Of a stretch of 34,241 nt of DNA, positions 9,874 to 20,700 are shown piece after piece. Position 1 is the stretch's first letter. Each line of letters opens with the position of its first letter. The DNA comes from Spirogloea muscicola (lineage: Eukaryota; Streptophyta; Zygnematophyceae; Spirogloeales; Spirogloeaceae): contig WELB01000071.1 of NCBI GenBank assembly GCA_009602725.1, positions 373,789 through 408,029 of the forward strand. Direction: 5' to 3'. A program made the translations under genes and the position numbers. Below the pieces are notes generated by a model. That model ran no database searches. It saw nothing but the letters and a program-made list of their open reading frames with translations, and had not been told where the DNA came from.

Positions 9874-11162
9874 AAGGAGCTCTTGCTGAGTGAGGACAGC
9901 CGCTAGTGAGAGAGAATGAGTCTTCGAGTAGAGGGCGGTGGCTGGTACCCTGAACTGTGAACTGTGATACCTTACATTGGTGGCCACTCCTATTCCTCCC
10001 GACTCCTGCAGCACCCTCTGCTCTAGTTTGTGAGTTTCCTTGTGCAGGCACTCTTCTTCCGCAGTTCGTCTGACTACATGAGAGAAGATAGAGCTCTTCA
10101 AAACAGGGTGGTGTGAAGGGCCAGCTCTGACGAATAAGAAGAGGACAAACAGAAGCATTCAACTAGCCACGAACTCCAACATCTGCAGCTCCCTGTTGAC
10201 TGGCAGCTACTATCAAGTAGCTGCCAGGTGCCCATACTGTGCCAGAAGTTGCAGTTGGCCGCTTCCTACCTTGCTAGGCGGACTTCCTGGTTGGCGCATT
10301 TCACCTGACTTCCTATGATTGCCTCCTCACAGCCCATGCCTCTGAAAGGATACAAGCGTCTCCTTTCTGTGCTCGCTAAAGCGCTTCCCTGGATCCTAGG
10401 CTTGCCACACAGCCACTTTCACCCTTCAGAGCTCGCGCCTACTGTGGCGTGGTCGCTCCTCCTCCACATAAATCTACCTGATCTCCTGTCTAGGAAATCG
10501 TGGCTCTTGTCCAGTACACCCCTCTATGTCTTCTTCATTTGCTGCCTAACTCTTCCTTGATCTAGTTTTGCGCTTCTGCAAAATATGGACATGCCCTTCA
10601 ACAACAGAGCCTTTTGTGGAGCAGAATGGAAGAACGACTTTGCACAAACGAAACCTCTGGTGAGTCATCAAGCTCCAGAGGGACACGCACCTTAAGTCAA
10701 AGACTACTCCACTGCAATGCTCCTCAATACCCTCCACAAGTTGCTGAGAGGTGCATGCAACAGTGTGGCAGCATCAAGTGCCTTTGAGTGAACCTGCTCC
10801 AAGGATTTGCATTCGGATTGTTGTTGCTCTATCTGGCAGCCTCACAGACTGCCTAGCTGCTGCACTGTGGACGGCACAGACTAGCAGCAAGATTGCTCCG
10901 CACCCGCGTAACAAAAGGTGGGCAGGAAAGAGTGCTCAGTATTGAGCAGTACATAGCCCTTAAGGGCTCAGAAGTGGTGAGAGTCCGCGTGCAAAGGTTC
11001 TGTTGCTGAGAAAGTGGAGTTGCAGGAGTGGAATGAACGACATTGGCATCTGCATGGTCATATAAGGTAATGTCAAAAGACAACAGCTATCACTAGAAGC
11101 TCACCAAGTCGCTCAGAAGTTTGTAGTGCCAAAGGTCTTCACTGAGGCCGAAGCTGGCGACC
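9874..11162. other. Long stretch with no recognisable gene
   Basis: No family is recognisable on either strand. The longest frames (for example 9854-10162 minus and 10315-10560 plus) have no clear domain and no splice pattern like the neighbours. A minus-strand piece near 10035-10110 is charged and could form a short coiled coil (EEECLHKETHKLEQ), which might be an orphan exon or transposon remnant. I cannot support a gene call. Confidence 0.35.
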
Positions 11163-11709
11163 TCAGAACCACACTTTCTTCTTGTTTTCCTCTAGCCTGA
11201 GCAATCGCTGCAACGTGACAGGAGAACAACAGCAATGATAATCAAGGAGGTGCACAGTGTGCAGCTTTACTGAAAGTATGATCCCCATTCCATGCTCGCA
11301 GCATCATGTGAGTTTTTATTGAGTTGCGGTCCTATATTACAAAGCAATGGCATCAGGCCAGATCTGCAACTAAAGCAGACCTCGAGCTTCTTGCAGTCCT
11401 TGTACGCCTGAAAGTAGTCCTGGCACTTGCTCTTATCATATGCTGAGTCGTCAAGGCCTGCGCTACAGCCATCCAGAAAGAACTGAAGTGGTACACAGAT
11501 GAGCTTATTAGCACAATTCACAGGCATGAAGCCTTGCCAGCACACGATGACATACTTTGCAAAGCAACACAATGCAAACAGCGTGGCTTGTGCGAGCTGT
11601 AAAACTTGGTGCAGGTGCTCTTACACTTGAGGGAGGCAGCGTACTCCTGCGCGCAGGGGGAGCTGGCAAGCTTATTGACACCTGTGCCGGCCCTGCTTTC
11701 AGACATCAT
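11163..11709 (-). CDS. COX23: COX23/CHCHD7-type twin CX9C mitochondrial protein
   Basis: A complete three-exon gene (11709-11625, 11457-11381, 11207-11163) encodes 68 residues, close to the length of plant members. The codon for Cys29 is split by intron 1 and the frame is restored exactly. The protein has two CX9C motifs, Cys19/Cys29 and Cys40/Cys50, forming the CHCH helical hairpin. KSKCQDYFQAYKDCKK fits the COX23 group, and the charged tail ERLLRLEENKKK resembles plant members. In the family these proteins are imported into the intermembrane space by the MIA40 relay and support cytochrome c oxidase assembly. ATGs at 11709 and 11706 are both possible starts. The close relative COX19 is less likely because of the second motif and the tail. 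Confidence 0.88.
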
Positions 11710-12275
11710 CGGCTGCGCAGCCAAGCCTGAGGGGCAACCAGAGTGCTCGGAATGTACCGATGTGCGGGGTGGCCCAACACGGGCACTCTGCTCGCTTGCC
11801 GATGCTTTGATCGCCCAAGAAACTACAGCGCACCTTCTATGTGACCGAGCACTTGCTATAAGGTCGTAACCAGGGAGTAAGACGCGACACCCATCTTCAG
11901 GAGCCTGTAATAGTGCTCGCTGCAATCAACCCAGACTGGCAGCTGTGCTATCATTGGCGGCCGCAGAAGAAAGGCGGTGCCGCAGCTTGAGGCAGGCGGT
12001 GAGCGAGCTCGAGTTTTTGGAGACAGCGTTGCAGTGGTGCCGCGGAGAGAGCAGCGTGCCGCAGGCCGAGCAGCCCTCGTTGGGGACGTTCAGAGTCGGC
12101 AGACGGCAGAGGAGGAGACGGGCAGGGAGGCAAGCTGCCACGAAGTGTGACTGTCTCGGTGCGGAAGGCGGGGGGCTGAGCAGTGGTGCTGACTCCCTCG
12201 GCCAGCTGCGCAGCTGCGTGGTATGTGCTTCCCCGATCTCTGGGAGACAGGCTTGCAGGGCCCTTGCGACGAGAG
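11710..12275. other. Upstream region of the COX23-like gene
   Basis: GC-rich sequence with overlapping open frames on both strands and no domain signature. It likely carries the COX23 promoter on the minus strand. I see no clear element. Confidence 0.3.
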
Positions 12276-12350
12276 GAAAATTCGTGTATTTGACACAACC
12301 TTAGGCCAATGGCCAAATACAAAGGCAAGCACATCTAAAGATCTAGAGAG
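12276..12350 (+). repeat. Dispersed repeat R1, fourth copy
   Basis: AAAATTCGTGTATTTGACAC, then TTAGGCCAATGGCCAAATAC and AAAGGCAAGCACATCTAAA match the start of the window nearly base for base. It ends where the duplicated eIF4G-like unit begins (AGGCAAAGCAAGCC), so it marks or created the left edge of that duplication. Confidence 0.8.
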
Positions 12351-14645
12351 GCAAAGCAAGCCTTATTGAGGAAGTAATAGGGAGTCAGTTGTAAGCAATG
12401 GAGAGTCAATCTGAAAAGCAATAGAGAGTCAAGGGGCCTTATGGAGTCGATCGGGCTCACATCACATGCAGCTCAGGAGATGGGGATGAGGAGTCTCGAT
12501 TCCGAGAGGGGCTTGTCGCCGTGCCGAGAAGAAGTGAGCTCTCCCGAAGAGGAGAGAGAGAGGGGGCTTGGGCTGTGGATGGCCACCCCAGAAGGCACTC
12601 GCCCATTCACAAGAGAGAGGCTTTGCAGTAGGCTGCAGCTAAAGCACGACCACGGCACGCAGATGCGGCGCGTGTGCCATTGACCGCTGCAGCGAGACTG
12701 ACAGGCGCATGCACTACGCCTGGGCGAGAGAGCCTGCCGCGTTGGTAGTCGGCCTGCTCCCCTTGGTAATGCGGGGACACAGCGCTCCGCGCTAGCCGGC
12801 GCAGGAGCTCGAGCCACCGAGCGCCAAGCGCCCCGTGGACGTCGATGGCAAACGGGAAGGCTCCAAAGAGAGGTGGGGGAGGCAGAGGGGCGGGCCGGGG
12901 TTCCAAAGCGGCCGGGCACAGCCGTGCCAGTCGGAGAGCTCATCACAAAAGGACCTCCGGCACTGCGCCAAGTCTGCAGTGGCCACAGAGGGAAGGTGGT
13001 TGCGAATGCTGGAAAGGTGAATATGCCGCCTACTGTGCAGAAGGACCAGCTGCGGTGTCTCGCTCGCTGCCTCGCTGGATGGATGATGTCGAGCTTGCGA
13101 GGAAGAGCACCGACATGCTGCAGGAGTACTTCAGGTCAATTCTCTTGAGTCCTGCCTTGCTGCATGGACTATCTTGACCATGTGATCATGCAGAGCCTCT
13201 AAGGCGATGTGATGGGCTTATCTGTTGAACGGCTGTTGTTGACTCTGCCTGGGGAAGGCTCAGAATTTGACCTGTTGTCTCACTGCACTATTGCAGCATC
13301 CAAGACTATTGGGAGATTGTCCAATGCATCGAGGAGCTGCACTTCGAGTACCGCCCAAAGATGCTCGCCACGTGAATCAAGCTCGTGTTCAACAAGAAGG
13401 ACAAGGAGCTGGGCCTGCTCGGCGATCTTCTCCCCCCAGACTATCATACTGCGCTTAGCAAGGACAGCATCACAAGGGGGTGGGCAAATTACATCGACTT
13501 GCTTGCTTGTAAAAGTCACTGAGTGTGGCATCACTACCAGTATCCTATCGTGAAGACGCATGAAGAAGGCAGTTCCTTACTCGAGGAATAATGTCATCTC
13601 TCGTTGCTTGGTGGACGAGATTCTCAGTGGTCTTACTATCCTTGGACAGCTTGTATGTCCTTAATGGATTCAAAACAATAAACAGATGGGCAGACAAAGT
13701 TAGTGACCTTTCCCTCTTGTGCCGCTGCGCAGGCTGGCACTGGTCATGGACGACCTGGAGCACCTGATTGTTGACGCGCCATTTGCGCCGAGGATGCTTG
13801 GAGAGATTCTTGGCAAGTTGGTCGGCAATGGTGCACTAAGCCTTTGGGAGATGGGCCATCTACTAAAGGAGGGTGGCAGGGAGGAGCCTGGGGAGCTCAT
13901 CCGATCTGGGTCAGCAGAGAAGGTCGTGGTGGAGCTTCAGAAGACGCTGAAGGGTTACTGGGGGCACGTGGACCTGGAGAGAATCTACCGAAGCTCAGGG
14001 CTGATACTTGAGAATATTATGCCAGAGGTGGAGCCTGCAAAGGTGCACTGCTTGGATGCGCTGCTGGAAGACAGTGGCCTTGAGGGCCACTATTCGGTGA
14101 GCTTACAAGCTGCTTGACACATCCAACGCAATGCGAGTTCATGGCGCTAGGGTAGCTTCTTGTGGGCTGCTGAGTGATAGTCTGACATGTATCCACGTTA
14201 GATGTGTGAGTTGGCTTTACGCTTGTATGTTCCTGGTGGTACAGATGAAGTGGGTGAAGAAGCAACCCATAGCATCTTCGGCGCACGATGAGCTGGGAGA
14301 CCTTCTCCATGCATGGTTACAGGTTGGCCTGGCAAAGCGCCGCCTCAGCACACAACTCCTAGAGATATCAACTTTCCATTGTTCCTTACATTATGAATCC
14401 AAACCCACTCTCTCTCACTGTCACTTCGTTCTGGAATATTTTGCTTCCTTAACCTTTGCTCTGATAAAAGGTGGCCCCACTCTGATGCACAGGAGCATGT
14501 GCTGGGAAGCACACTGGTTGATCCTTCAAAACTGCGGCCCCTCATTACGAGCATAATTGATGTCCTTGTCCACTGCGCTACGCAGCAGGGTGGTATGGGC
14601 TTTCCAGTCTCTGGAAGAAAGGCGCGCAGTGCGCGTGAGATGAGA
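12345..14645 (+). repeat. Tandem duplication, unit A
   Basis: This unit and the next (about 14650-16165) share a 5' flank, three coding exons and the introns between them. Flank landmarks: AAAGCAAGCC, then AGAGTCAA repeats, GGGGCCTT, CACATGCAGCTC and GAGAGGGGCTTGTCGC, near 12350-12520 in A and 14655-14823 in B. Unit A has about 350 extra bases between the flank and the first shared exon. Shared coding and intron sequence is clearly alike but diverged, so the duplication is not recent. Confidence 0.85.
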
Positions 14646-14681
14646 GGGAAGCCAAAGCAAGCCTGCTTGAAGAAGCAATAG
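12873..14681 (+). pseudogene. eIF4G-like MA3-domain gene, copy A (disabled)
   Basis: It resembles the C-terminal MA3 region of plant eIF4G, the scaffold for cap-dependent translation; no MIF4G domain lies upstream. Exons: about 12873-13134, 13297-13479, 13733-14096, 14245-14322 and 14493-14681. The MA3 signature is clear: ELARKST..L.EYFS, IVQCIEELH, then EGG-EEPGEL and a YRSSGL motif. Against copy B it lacks one base near 13049, which shifts the frame before the MA3 start. It also has an in-frame TGA at 13373-13375 where copy B has TGC (Cys). Exon 3 and the two last exons stay open. The last exon encodes a helical VDPSKLRPLITSI segment, then a basic tail that runs into the flank of the next unit before TAG at 14679-14681. 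It could still give a short protein from an internal start in exon 3. Confidence 0.75.
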
Positions 14682-16165
14682 AGAGTCAACTGAAAGCATT
14701 AGAAAGTCAATCGAGAGCAATGGAAAGTGGAGGGGCCTTGTGGAAAAGAGTTGGTCGGGCTAACTTCACATGCAGCTCCAGGGATGAGGATGGGAAGGCT
14801 TGGATCAGAGAGGGGCTTGTCGCTGTTCCAAGGGAAGGTGAGGGAGCCAGACTTGCGGCCCAGGTTCCCAGCGGCCGGGCTCATCCGTGCTAGTTGGAGT
14901 GCTCATCACAAGTGACCTCCGGCCCAATGCCCGTTCCGCGGGGGGCCCAAAGAAGGTGTCTGCGCTTGCTGAGAAGGTGCAGCCGCCTGCTGCGCAGGAG
15001 GACGAGACTGCGGTGTCTGGGTCGCTGGCCCTGGATGAGGCTGAGCTTGCGAGGAAGAGCACCAATATTCTGGAGGAGTACTTCAGGTCAATTCCCAGAT
15101 ACTTGCCTTGCTGCATGGACTATGTTGACCATGTGATCATGCAGAGCCTCTGAGGAGATGTGAAGGGCTTATCTCTTGATGGGCTGTTATTGACTCTCCT
15201 TGGGAAGCCTCAGATTTTGATCTCTTGTCTCATTGCACCCCTTGCAGCATCCAAGACTACTGGGAGGTTGTCCAATGCATCGAGGAGCTGCACTGGGAGT
15301 ACCGCCCAAAGATGATTGCCACATGCATCAAGCTCGTGCTTGACAAGAAGGACAAGGAGCGGGGCCTGCCCGGCAATCTTCTCCCTCGCCTCGTTCAATG
15401 CTCTCCTTTTGCTCTTAGCAAGGGGGACATCACAAGGGGGTGGGCAAATTTCTTCGACATGCTTGTATCAGTCATTGAGTGTGGCATCACTACCAGTATC
15501 ATAGCTTTGAGGAAAATGAAGAAGGCAGCTGCTCAATTCAGGACTATTGTCATCTCTCATTGCTTGGTGGAGGAGTTGCTCGGTGGTCTTTCTATCCTTC
15601 GACAGCTCGTACGTCCTTCATAGATGGGGTGCAGAGAAATTAGTAGTCTCTGTGCCGCTGCGCAGGCTGGCAGTAGTCATGGAAGACCTGAAGGACCTGA
15701 CCGTTGACGTGCCATTTGCGCCGAGGATGGTTGGGGAAATTTCTGGCAAGTTGGTCGCCATGGATGCACTGGCGCTTTCGGATATGGGCCGCCTACTGAA
15801 GGAGGGTGGCATGGAGCCTGGGGAGCTCATTCAATCTTGGTTAGCACAGAAGGTCCTGATGGAGCTCCTGAAGTTGCTGAAATCTTACCGTGGGGTCGTT
15901 GACCTGCACAGCATGTTCCGAAGCTCAGGGCTGGTACTTGAAGAATTCATGCCAGAGGTGAAGCGGGCAATGGAGCGTGCAAAAGTGGACTGCTTGGATG
16001 CGCTGCTGGAGGACAGTGGCCTCGAGGGCCTCTATCCGGTAAACATATTAGGTGCTTCAAGGATCCAACGATATGCTACTTCATGGTTCTAGGCTAGCTT
16101 CTGGGTGGTCTGTTGATTGACCTTCTGACATGGATCTGACATAGTAGGACTTACACACAACATTT
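14650..16165 (+). repeat. Tandem duplication, unit B
   Basis: Second unit of the tandem pair. Similarity to unit A continues through the intron after exon 3 (CTTCTG.GTGG-TCTG and TCTGACATG landmarks near 16090-16140 against 14150-14190) and is lost at about 16165. The last two exons of unit A have no counterpart here, so unit B is cut at its 3' end. Confidence 0.8.
14842..16038 (+). CDS. eIF4G-like MA3-domain gene, copy B (partial)
   Basis: Exons about 14842-15086, 15248-15439 and 15666-16038 splice in frame without a stop. Exon 2 uses a GTGGGC donor at 15440, which gives the join ITRG-LAVVMEDL and aligns with plant eIF4G (KGF-ESV...LED). The MA3 domain shows ELARKSTNILEEYF, VVQCIEELHWEYRP, KLVLDKKDKE, VPFAPRMVGEISGKLV, LLKEGGMEPGEL and MFRSSGLVLEEFMPEV. 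In eIF4G this domain binds eIF4A. No MIF4G domain precedes it. The 5' limit is uncertain: an upstream in-frame TGA lies at 14839-14841 and no strong ATG is present. After exon 3 the donor GTAAAC at 16039 is followed by diverged sequence. It may be a partial gene or a pseudogene with a longer open frame. Confidence 0.6.
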
Positions 16166-16854
16166 TCCCCACATAGTGCCACTCAATGTATGTCAAATCT
16201 GGTTCAAGTGCAGTCTGGTATGACATATTGGCATGATATGTGGAGTAGACACCATGGTGCCTGGTGGAAGTTCACGCCTTTGTCACGTGCTCGAAGCTGG
16301 CTGACAAGCCGCTATACTCACCGAATTGATAGGCAGGCTGCTGGTCTAAGTAGGGTGGTTAATGATGGAAACTGCAGCGACTAAGAAAAGGCAATGATTG
16401 CCTAGTTCAGAAATGCAATGACCTAACAACCTAATGCATAGGTGTCGCACTGAGGAAAGAATGAAATATCACAAGTGGCTGTCTCAAGCTATCAGGCATT
16501 GGAGAGAGCTAAGGCCAGCCCAAGGAATGTACAGGATAGTAGCTGGAAGACGTCAGCAAGAGCCGCTTAATAACCTCGGATCAGGTTCAAGTGTGAATCA
16601 GAATAATCAGAGGGCGAAAAGCCGTCGCCTTGACCGAACCCGGAGGCAGCAGCCAAAGCGCGATCTGCACGCAAGTGGACGCCAAAGGCTAGGGATCGCT
16701 GCGGCTCCGATAGTGCAAGGCACATCCTGCACAAATCGAGCAAGCGACCCGACGGCATTGAAGCCTGGCTGCTCGCTCTGCTGTTCTTGGCGGTGGGACA
16801 CAGCACGCCGCGCACGGAAACAGCTCTTCCAAATTGACAGCAGTGGCTGTGAGA
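16166..16854. other. No gene recognised downstream of the eIF4G-like copy B
   Basis: Short open frames (16190-16384 and 16434-16907, plus strand) show no domain or splice pattern. Exon-like context (an acceptor near 16211) does not rejoin the eIF4G-like frame in a way I can support. Confidence 0.3.
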
Positions 16855-17335
16855 GGCCAGCCCAAAGGAATGGAGAAGTGGCACTCCAAATGGGGGCAAG
16901 GGCGTGATAAGCCAGCCCAAGAGAATTGACAAGGGTTCGGAGGGGCCGACAAGCGTTTTAGCAGCTACAGAGGGGCCTGAAGATGTCATGTCAGCACAGG
17001 GGGAGGATGGATCACTCAGTAGTTACGAGCGAAGAGCCGCAGATCGGCTTCGGCTTCTCTTTCTTTGGCTTTGGACATTGTCCATTCTTTTTGGGCTGGC
17101 TTTGCCAGCCCCTCTTCTCTATGGGCGAGCCCTTTCTTTCTGATCCGACAGACTAGCTGCCGGAAAGGTCTGAAAGTCGCAAGCCGCTGGAGAATGTCGA
17201 GCAAAAGCACACAGCGACTCAAGTGGCCACTGGGTGCTCAATATCTCGTGTCTCGTGTCTAGTTGTGTGGTTTTAGGCGCCTTCCGACTCTTTGGACTTT
17301 GTCTACTCTTTTGGGCTGGCCTATCCCAGCCCCTA
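16855..17335. repeat. R3 repeat copies in both orientations
   Basis: A forward copy at about 16855-16955 has GGCCAGCCCAAAGGAATGGA, GGGGGCAAGGGCGTG and AAGCCAGCCC...GACAAGGGTTCGGAGGGGCC. Reverse copies follow at about 17075-17125 and 17290-17335 (GACATTGTCCATTCTTTTTGGGCTGGC...CCAGCCCCT). The forward copy closely matches 26885-26945. Together they form inverted repeats a few hundred bases apart. No gene is visible between them. Confidence 0.65.
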
Positions 17336-17479
17336 CCAATATCTGCCAGATGAAGCTGGCAGATATGTATGTGCTTACTCGTGGGTACTAGAGTCGCCAT
17401 TTAGTTGTGTTTCTACTTCATTAGCCCCTGTGAAGATCTTTTTTGGTCTTCTTACAAGCTTGCTTTGCCTCCCTTCCAT

Positions 17480-17512
17480 CGCATGCGCACCGCGCGCCTT
17501 CCTCTTCGCCAG
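17480..17512 (-). repeat. R2 repeat head, minus-strand fragment
   Basis: GCATGCGCACCGCGCGCCTTCCTCTTC matches the GAGAAGGCGCGCGGTGCGCATG head of R2 read backwards. Only the head is present. It lies about 260 bases upstream of the TRM1 start. Confidence 0.55.
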
Positions 17513-17739
17513 CCAAGCAAGCACGGGTGTGGTGTTGCAACGGCGATCGCTGGTGGTGGGGAGGGTTGCCTCGGAGCCCCTCCCTAAACCCTGGCTTGGC
17601 GCACCTCCTTAAACCCTCCTCTGAGCCAGCCGCCCCCCCAGGACCGCGAAACCCCTCCCCCCCATCCCCTCCTCCAGCCGCGCGCCGTGGCCCGGCTCGC
17701 CGCCGCCGCGCGCGCCGCCGCCGGCGCCCTCCGCCACCG

Positions 17740-17740
17740 N
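17740..17740. other. Ambiguous base in the TRM1 upstream region
   Basis: A single N lies in a CCG-rich stretch 27 bases before the TRM1 start codon. It may stand for an unresolved or collapsed GC-rich tract. Confidence 0.9.
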
Positions 17741-17766
17741 GGGAGTTTGGGGTTCTGCGCCGCACC

Positions 17767-20700
17767 ATGGCAGCGGAGCCGTCGGCCGCGGCGGCGCCAC
17801 CGGCGCCGGAGGGCTTCACGGTCCTCGCCGAGGGCCGCGCCCGCATCCTGCAGCACGGCAACGACGTGTTCTACAACAAGGCGCAGGTGCGTGTGCAGCG
17901 AGAGAGCGCCCCGCCGCCCGTCTCGGCGCCATGGCCGAGCTTGTAGCCAGCAGCGCAGGGGCCAGATAGCTGTGACGGGCTGAGATGGCAGTGGAAGCCG
18001 AGGCTCAGCTCAGGGTTTGCGACGGCACGTAGCGATCGTGGAGCTTGAGCGAAGGACAAGCTCCACTGAGTCCTGATACGGAGTCAGTGCCGGCTCGCCT
18101 GTTGCGGCGCGCCTGCCTGCTTCAGATTGTGAACCGGGACATCTCCGTGGCGGTGCTGCGGGCGTTCGAGGCCCAGCGGCGGCGCGAGGTCGTCGCGGAG
18201 CGGGAGCGCAAGCGGCTTGCCCGCCTGGCGCAGGCCGCGGCGGCCAGCAGCGCTGCTCCCAAGGCGGCCGATGGCGATGCCCTGCCCGGCGACTGTGCCG
18301 AAGGAGCAGCTCCTGCAGACGCCTGTGCTGAGGCCCCTCGAAGCGAGACCGGCGCCACGGCCGGCACCTCCAATAGCGAGACCAGGGATGGCGGCGGCGC
18401 ACCGCTGCGCGTCCTCGAGGTGGGCTTGGCTGTGGCTTCTCTGAGCTGGAGCTTAATGGTTCCTTCCATAGATCGCACCATATGCTGCTTTCAACACTGC
18501 AGCAAAAGTGCTTCTTCTCATCATGACATGTACTTGGAGGAGTCGTGCGTGCGCAGGCACTGGCTGCTTCCGGCCTTCGGGCCATCCGTTATGCGCTTGA
18601 GGTACAGGGCATTGGCAGCATACTGGCCCTCGACAATGACAGAGGTGAGCTTGGGGTTTGCATCCGAGTCCTTCTTAGCTTCAGGCAGGAGGGGGGGAGG
18701 GAGGAAGGAGAAAGGAAGAGTGCAGTCTGCACTGCACTTCTCTGCCAGGATAGGCACCAGATGAACATAGAAAGCTGGGTTTGTGATTCTCTTGGACCCC
18801 ATGTTCTGCTTTGTCCCTCTTTACTCTCCGCATGGGCATTTGTCGGACTGCGCAGAAGTTCATGCTCCAATCTGTAAATCTGTGAAAACTCTGCCTGCAA
18901 TTGTGCTGGCACTCCAGTGGCTGTCCAGGCATGCAAGCGCAACATTGCATACAACGGCAACCAAGCGGCTGCCGTATCTGTGGAGGAGGCGGACTCGCGG
19001 GTTTACATGTTGACTCACGAGAAGGCGTTTGATGTGGTAGACCACCCAGCTTGCCACTTAGACAGCCATTGCTGCCAGCAATTGTTGCCACCTTTATCCC
19101 TCGGACAAAGAAAGTTTTAACTAGTCTGACTACGGCCTTTCTAGCAAGGCCTCTGCTTCTGAATGTGGTACAGCCCTGTTCGATGACTTTGGTGCCTGCC
19201 AGGTCGACCTGGACCCCTATGGCTCCCCGTCCATCTTCCTGGACTCTGCAGTGCAGAGCGTCGCCGATGGTGGGCTCCTGATGTGCACGGCGACTGACAT
19301 GGCCGTCCTGTGCGGTAACAATGGCGAAGTGTGCCACTCCAAGTGAGGATTCGTACTGAAACGCCTCACCTATCAATGCCAACAGGAACGAAATGGTTGC
19401 CCTGTTGCCCTGTTGCCTTGGCAGCCGTCCTGCCTAACATGAGCACTTGGAGATATTGTTGTTCTTATCGCTATAATGTCTGACGCTGTCTCAGGTATGG
19501 GTCGTTTCCGCTGAAAGGCAAGTTCTGCCATGAAATGGCGCTGCGCATCCTGCTGGCTTCCATTGAGGTAATATGTCCTTCAGTACTGGAATAACAATCT
19601 TCATGCTACTCAAACCTGCACACATCTGTACACGGGCTGTTCAAGATGGCAAGGTCTGAGAAACTACAAAGAGTAGTGCAGATGAGGTGGATGTGCTCAG
19701 CCATATCCATTCTGCTTCGTCCTGCTGTGCCATTCAGAGCCACGCAAACAGATACAAGCGCCACATCGTGCCAGTACTCTCGCTTTCGGTGGACTTTTAT
19801 GTGCGCGTGTTTGTCCGCATATACACGTGGGTCTCAACAATCTACGATGCTATCTTGTGATCTCTTAAAAGGTTGGCAACCTGCTTCTGCAAGGACTGTC
19901 TGAGACTGGTCATTGAACCATCAACTCGAGCTGTGCTCTCAGGTAGTGCCTTGGTTGCTTGACTGTTGTCCTGCTTCCAGATCAGCGGCGACCGTGAAGG
20001 CTACGCCTAGCAAGCTAGCTTACATCTATCAGTGCGTGGGATGTGAATCATATCATCTGCAGCCAGTCGGAAGGGTACTTCAAAAGGTAGGCGCAAGGAC
20101 ACAAAGGCAAGGGTCTCGTTTTGTTGTGCTCCAGTGCTTCCGTTGTGCCATTTAAACATTTCATTGAGTGTTGGTCGATTATATGCATGGGCAATCCTGG
20201 AATCCGTTCCAGGATCGCGGCCTCTTACGTCACGATGTGAGCTAGAAGCCAGGAGGTAAGAGGTAGGCCAATCACTCACCTGCCTCCCAGTATCCTCGCA
20301 ACAGCATAACCAGGTGCGGTACACGCCGGGAGTGGGACCACCCATTGGGCAAGCCTGCGAGCACTGTGGGAAGCATTTCTACATGGGAGGGCCAATGTGG
20401 TCAGACCCTATCCATGACGCTTCCTGGCAGCAGCAGATTATGGACGGCATCAAGGCCGCTCCTGGCGAGTATCCTGCTTATGACAAGATTCACGCAATTA
20501 TGACGGCTGTGTCTGAGGTTAGTGGACAGCATTGCTGCTTTCTGCATGTGGCACAAGAAAAGTCTGTAATCAAATTACTCCATAAGGGTGCATTTTGTGC
20601 TAATTGCATGAGGGAGTGATGCTCGTGCAGGAGCTCCTTGATGTACCTTTGTACATCAGCTTGCATGCCTTGAGCAGCACGCTCAAGTGCACGCCTCCCT

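Noticed and set aside
12473-12946. Minus-strand open frames in unit A of the duplication
   Set aside because: They are not kept in unit B and have no domain, while the plus-strand frame shows clear MA3 similarity.
15440-15623. Read-through of exon 2 of eIF4G-like copy B as coding
   Set aside because: The frame is open, but it does not align with eIF4G. The GTGGGC donor at 15440 restores both the alignment and the frame into exon 3.
16560-16605. GGTTCAAGT-containing stretch as a possible tRNA T-arm
   Set aside because: No matching acceptor, D-arm or anticodon arm can be drawn around it.
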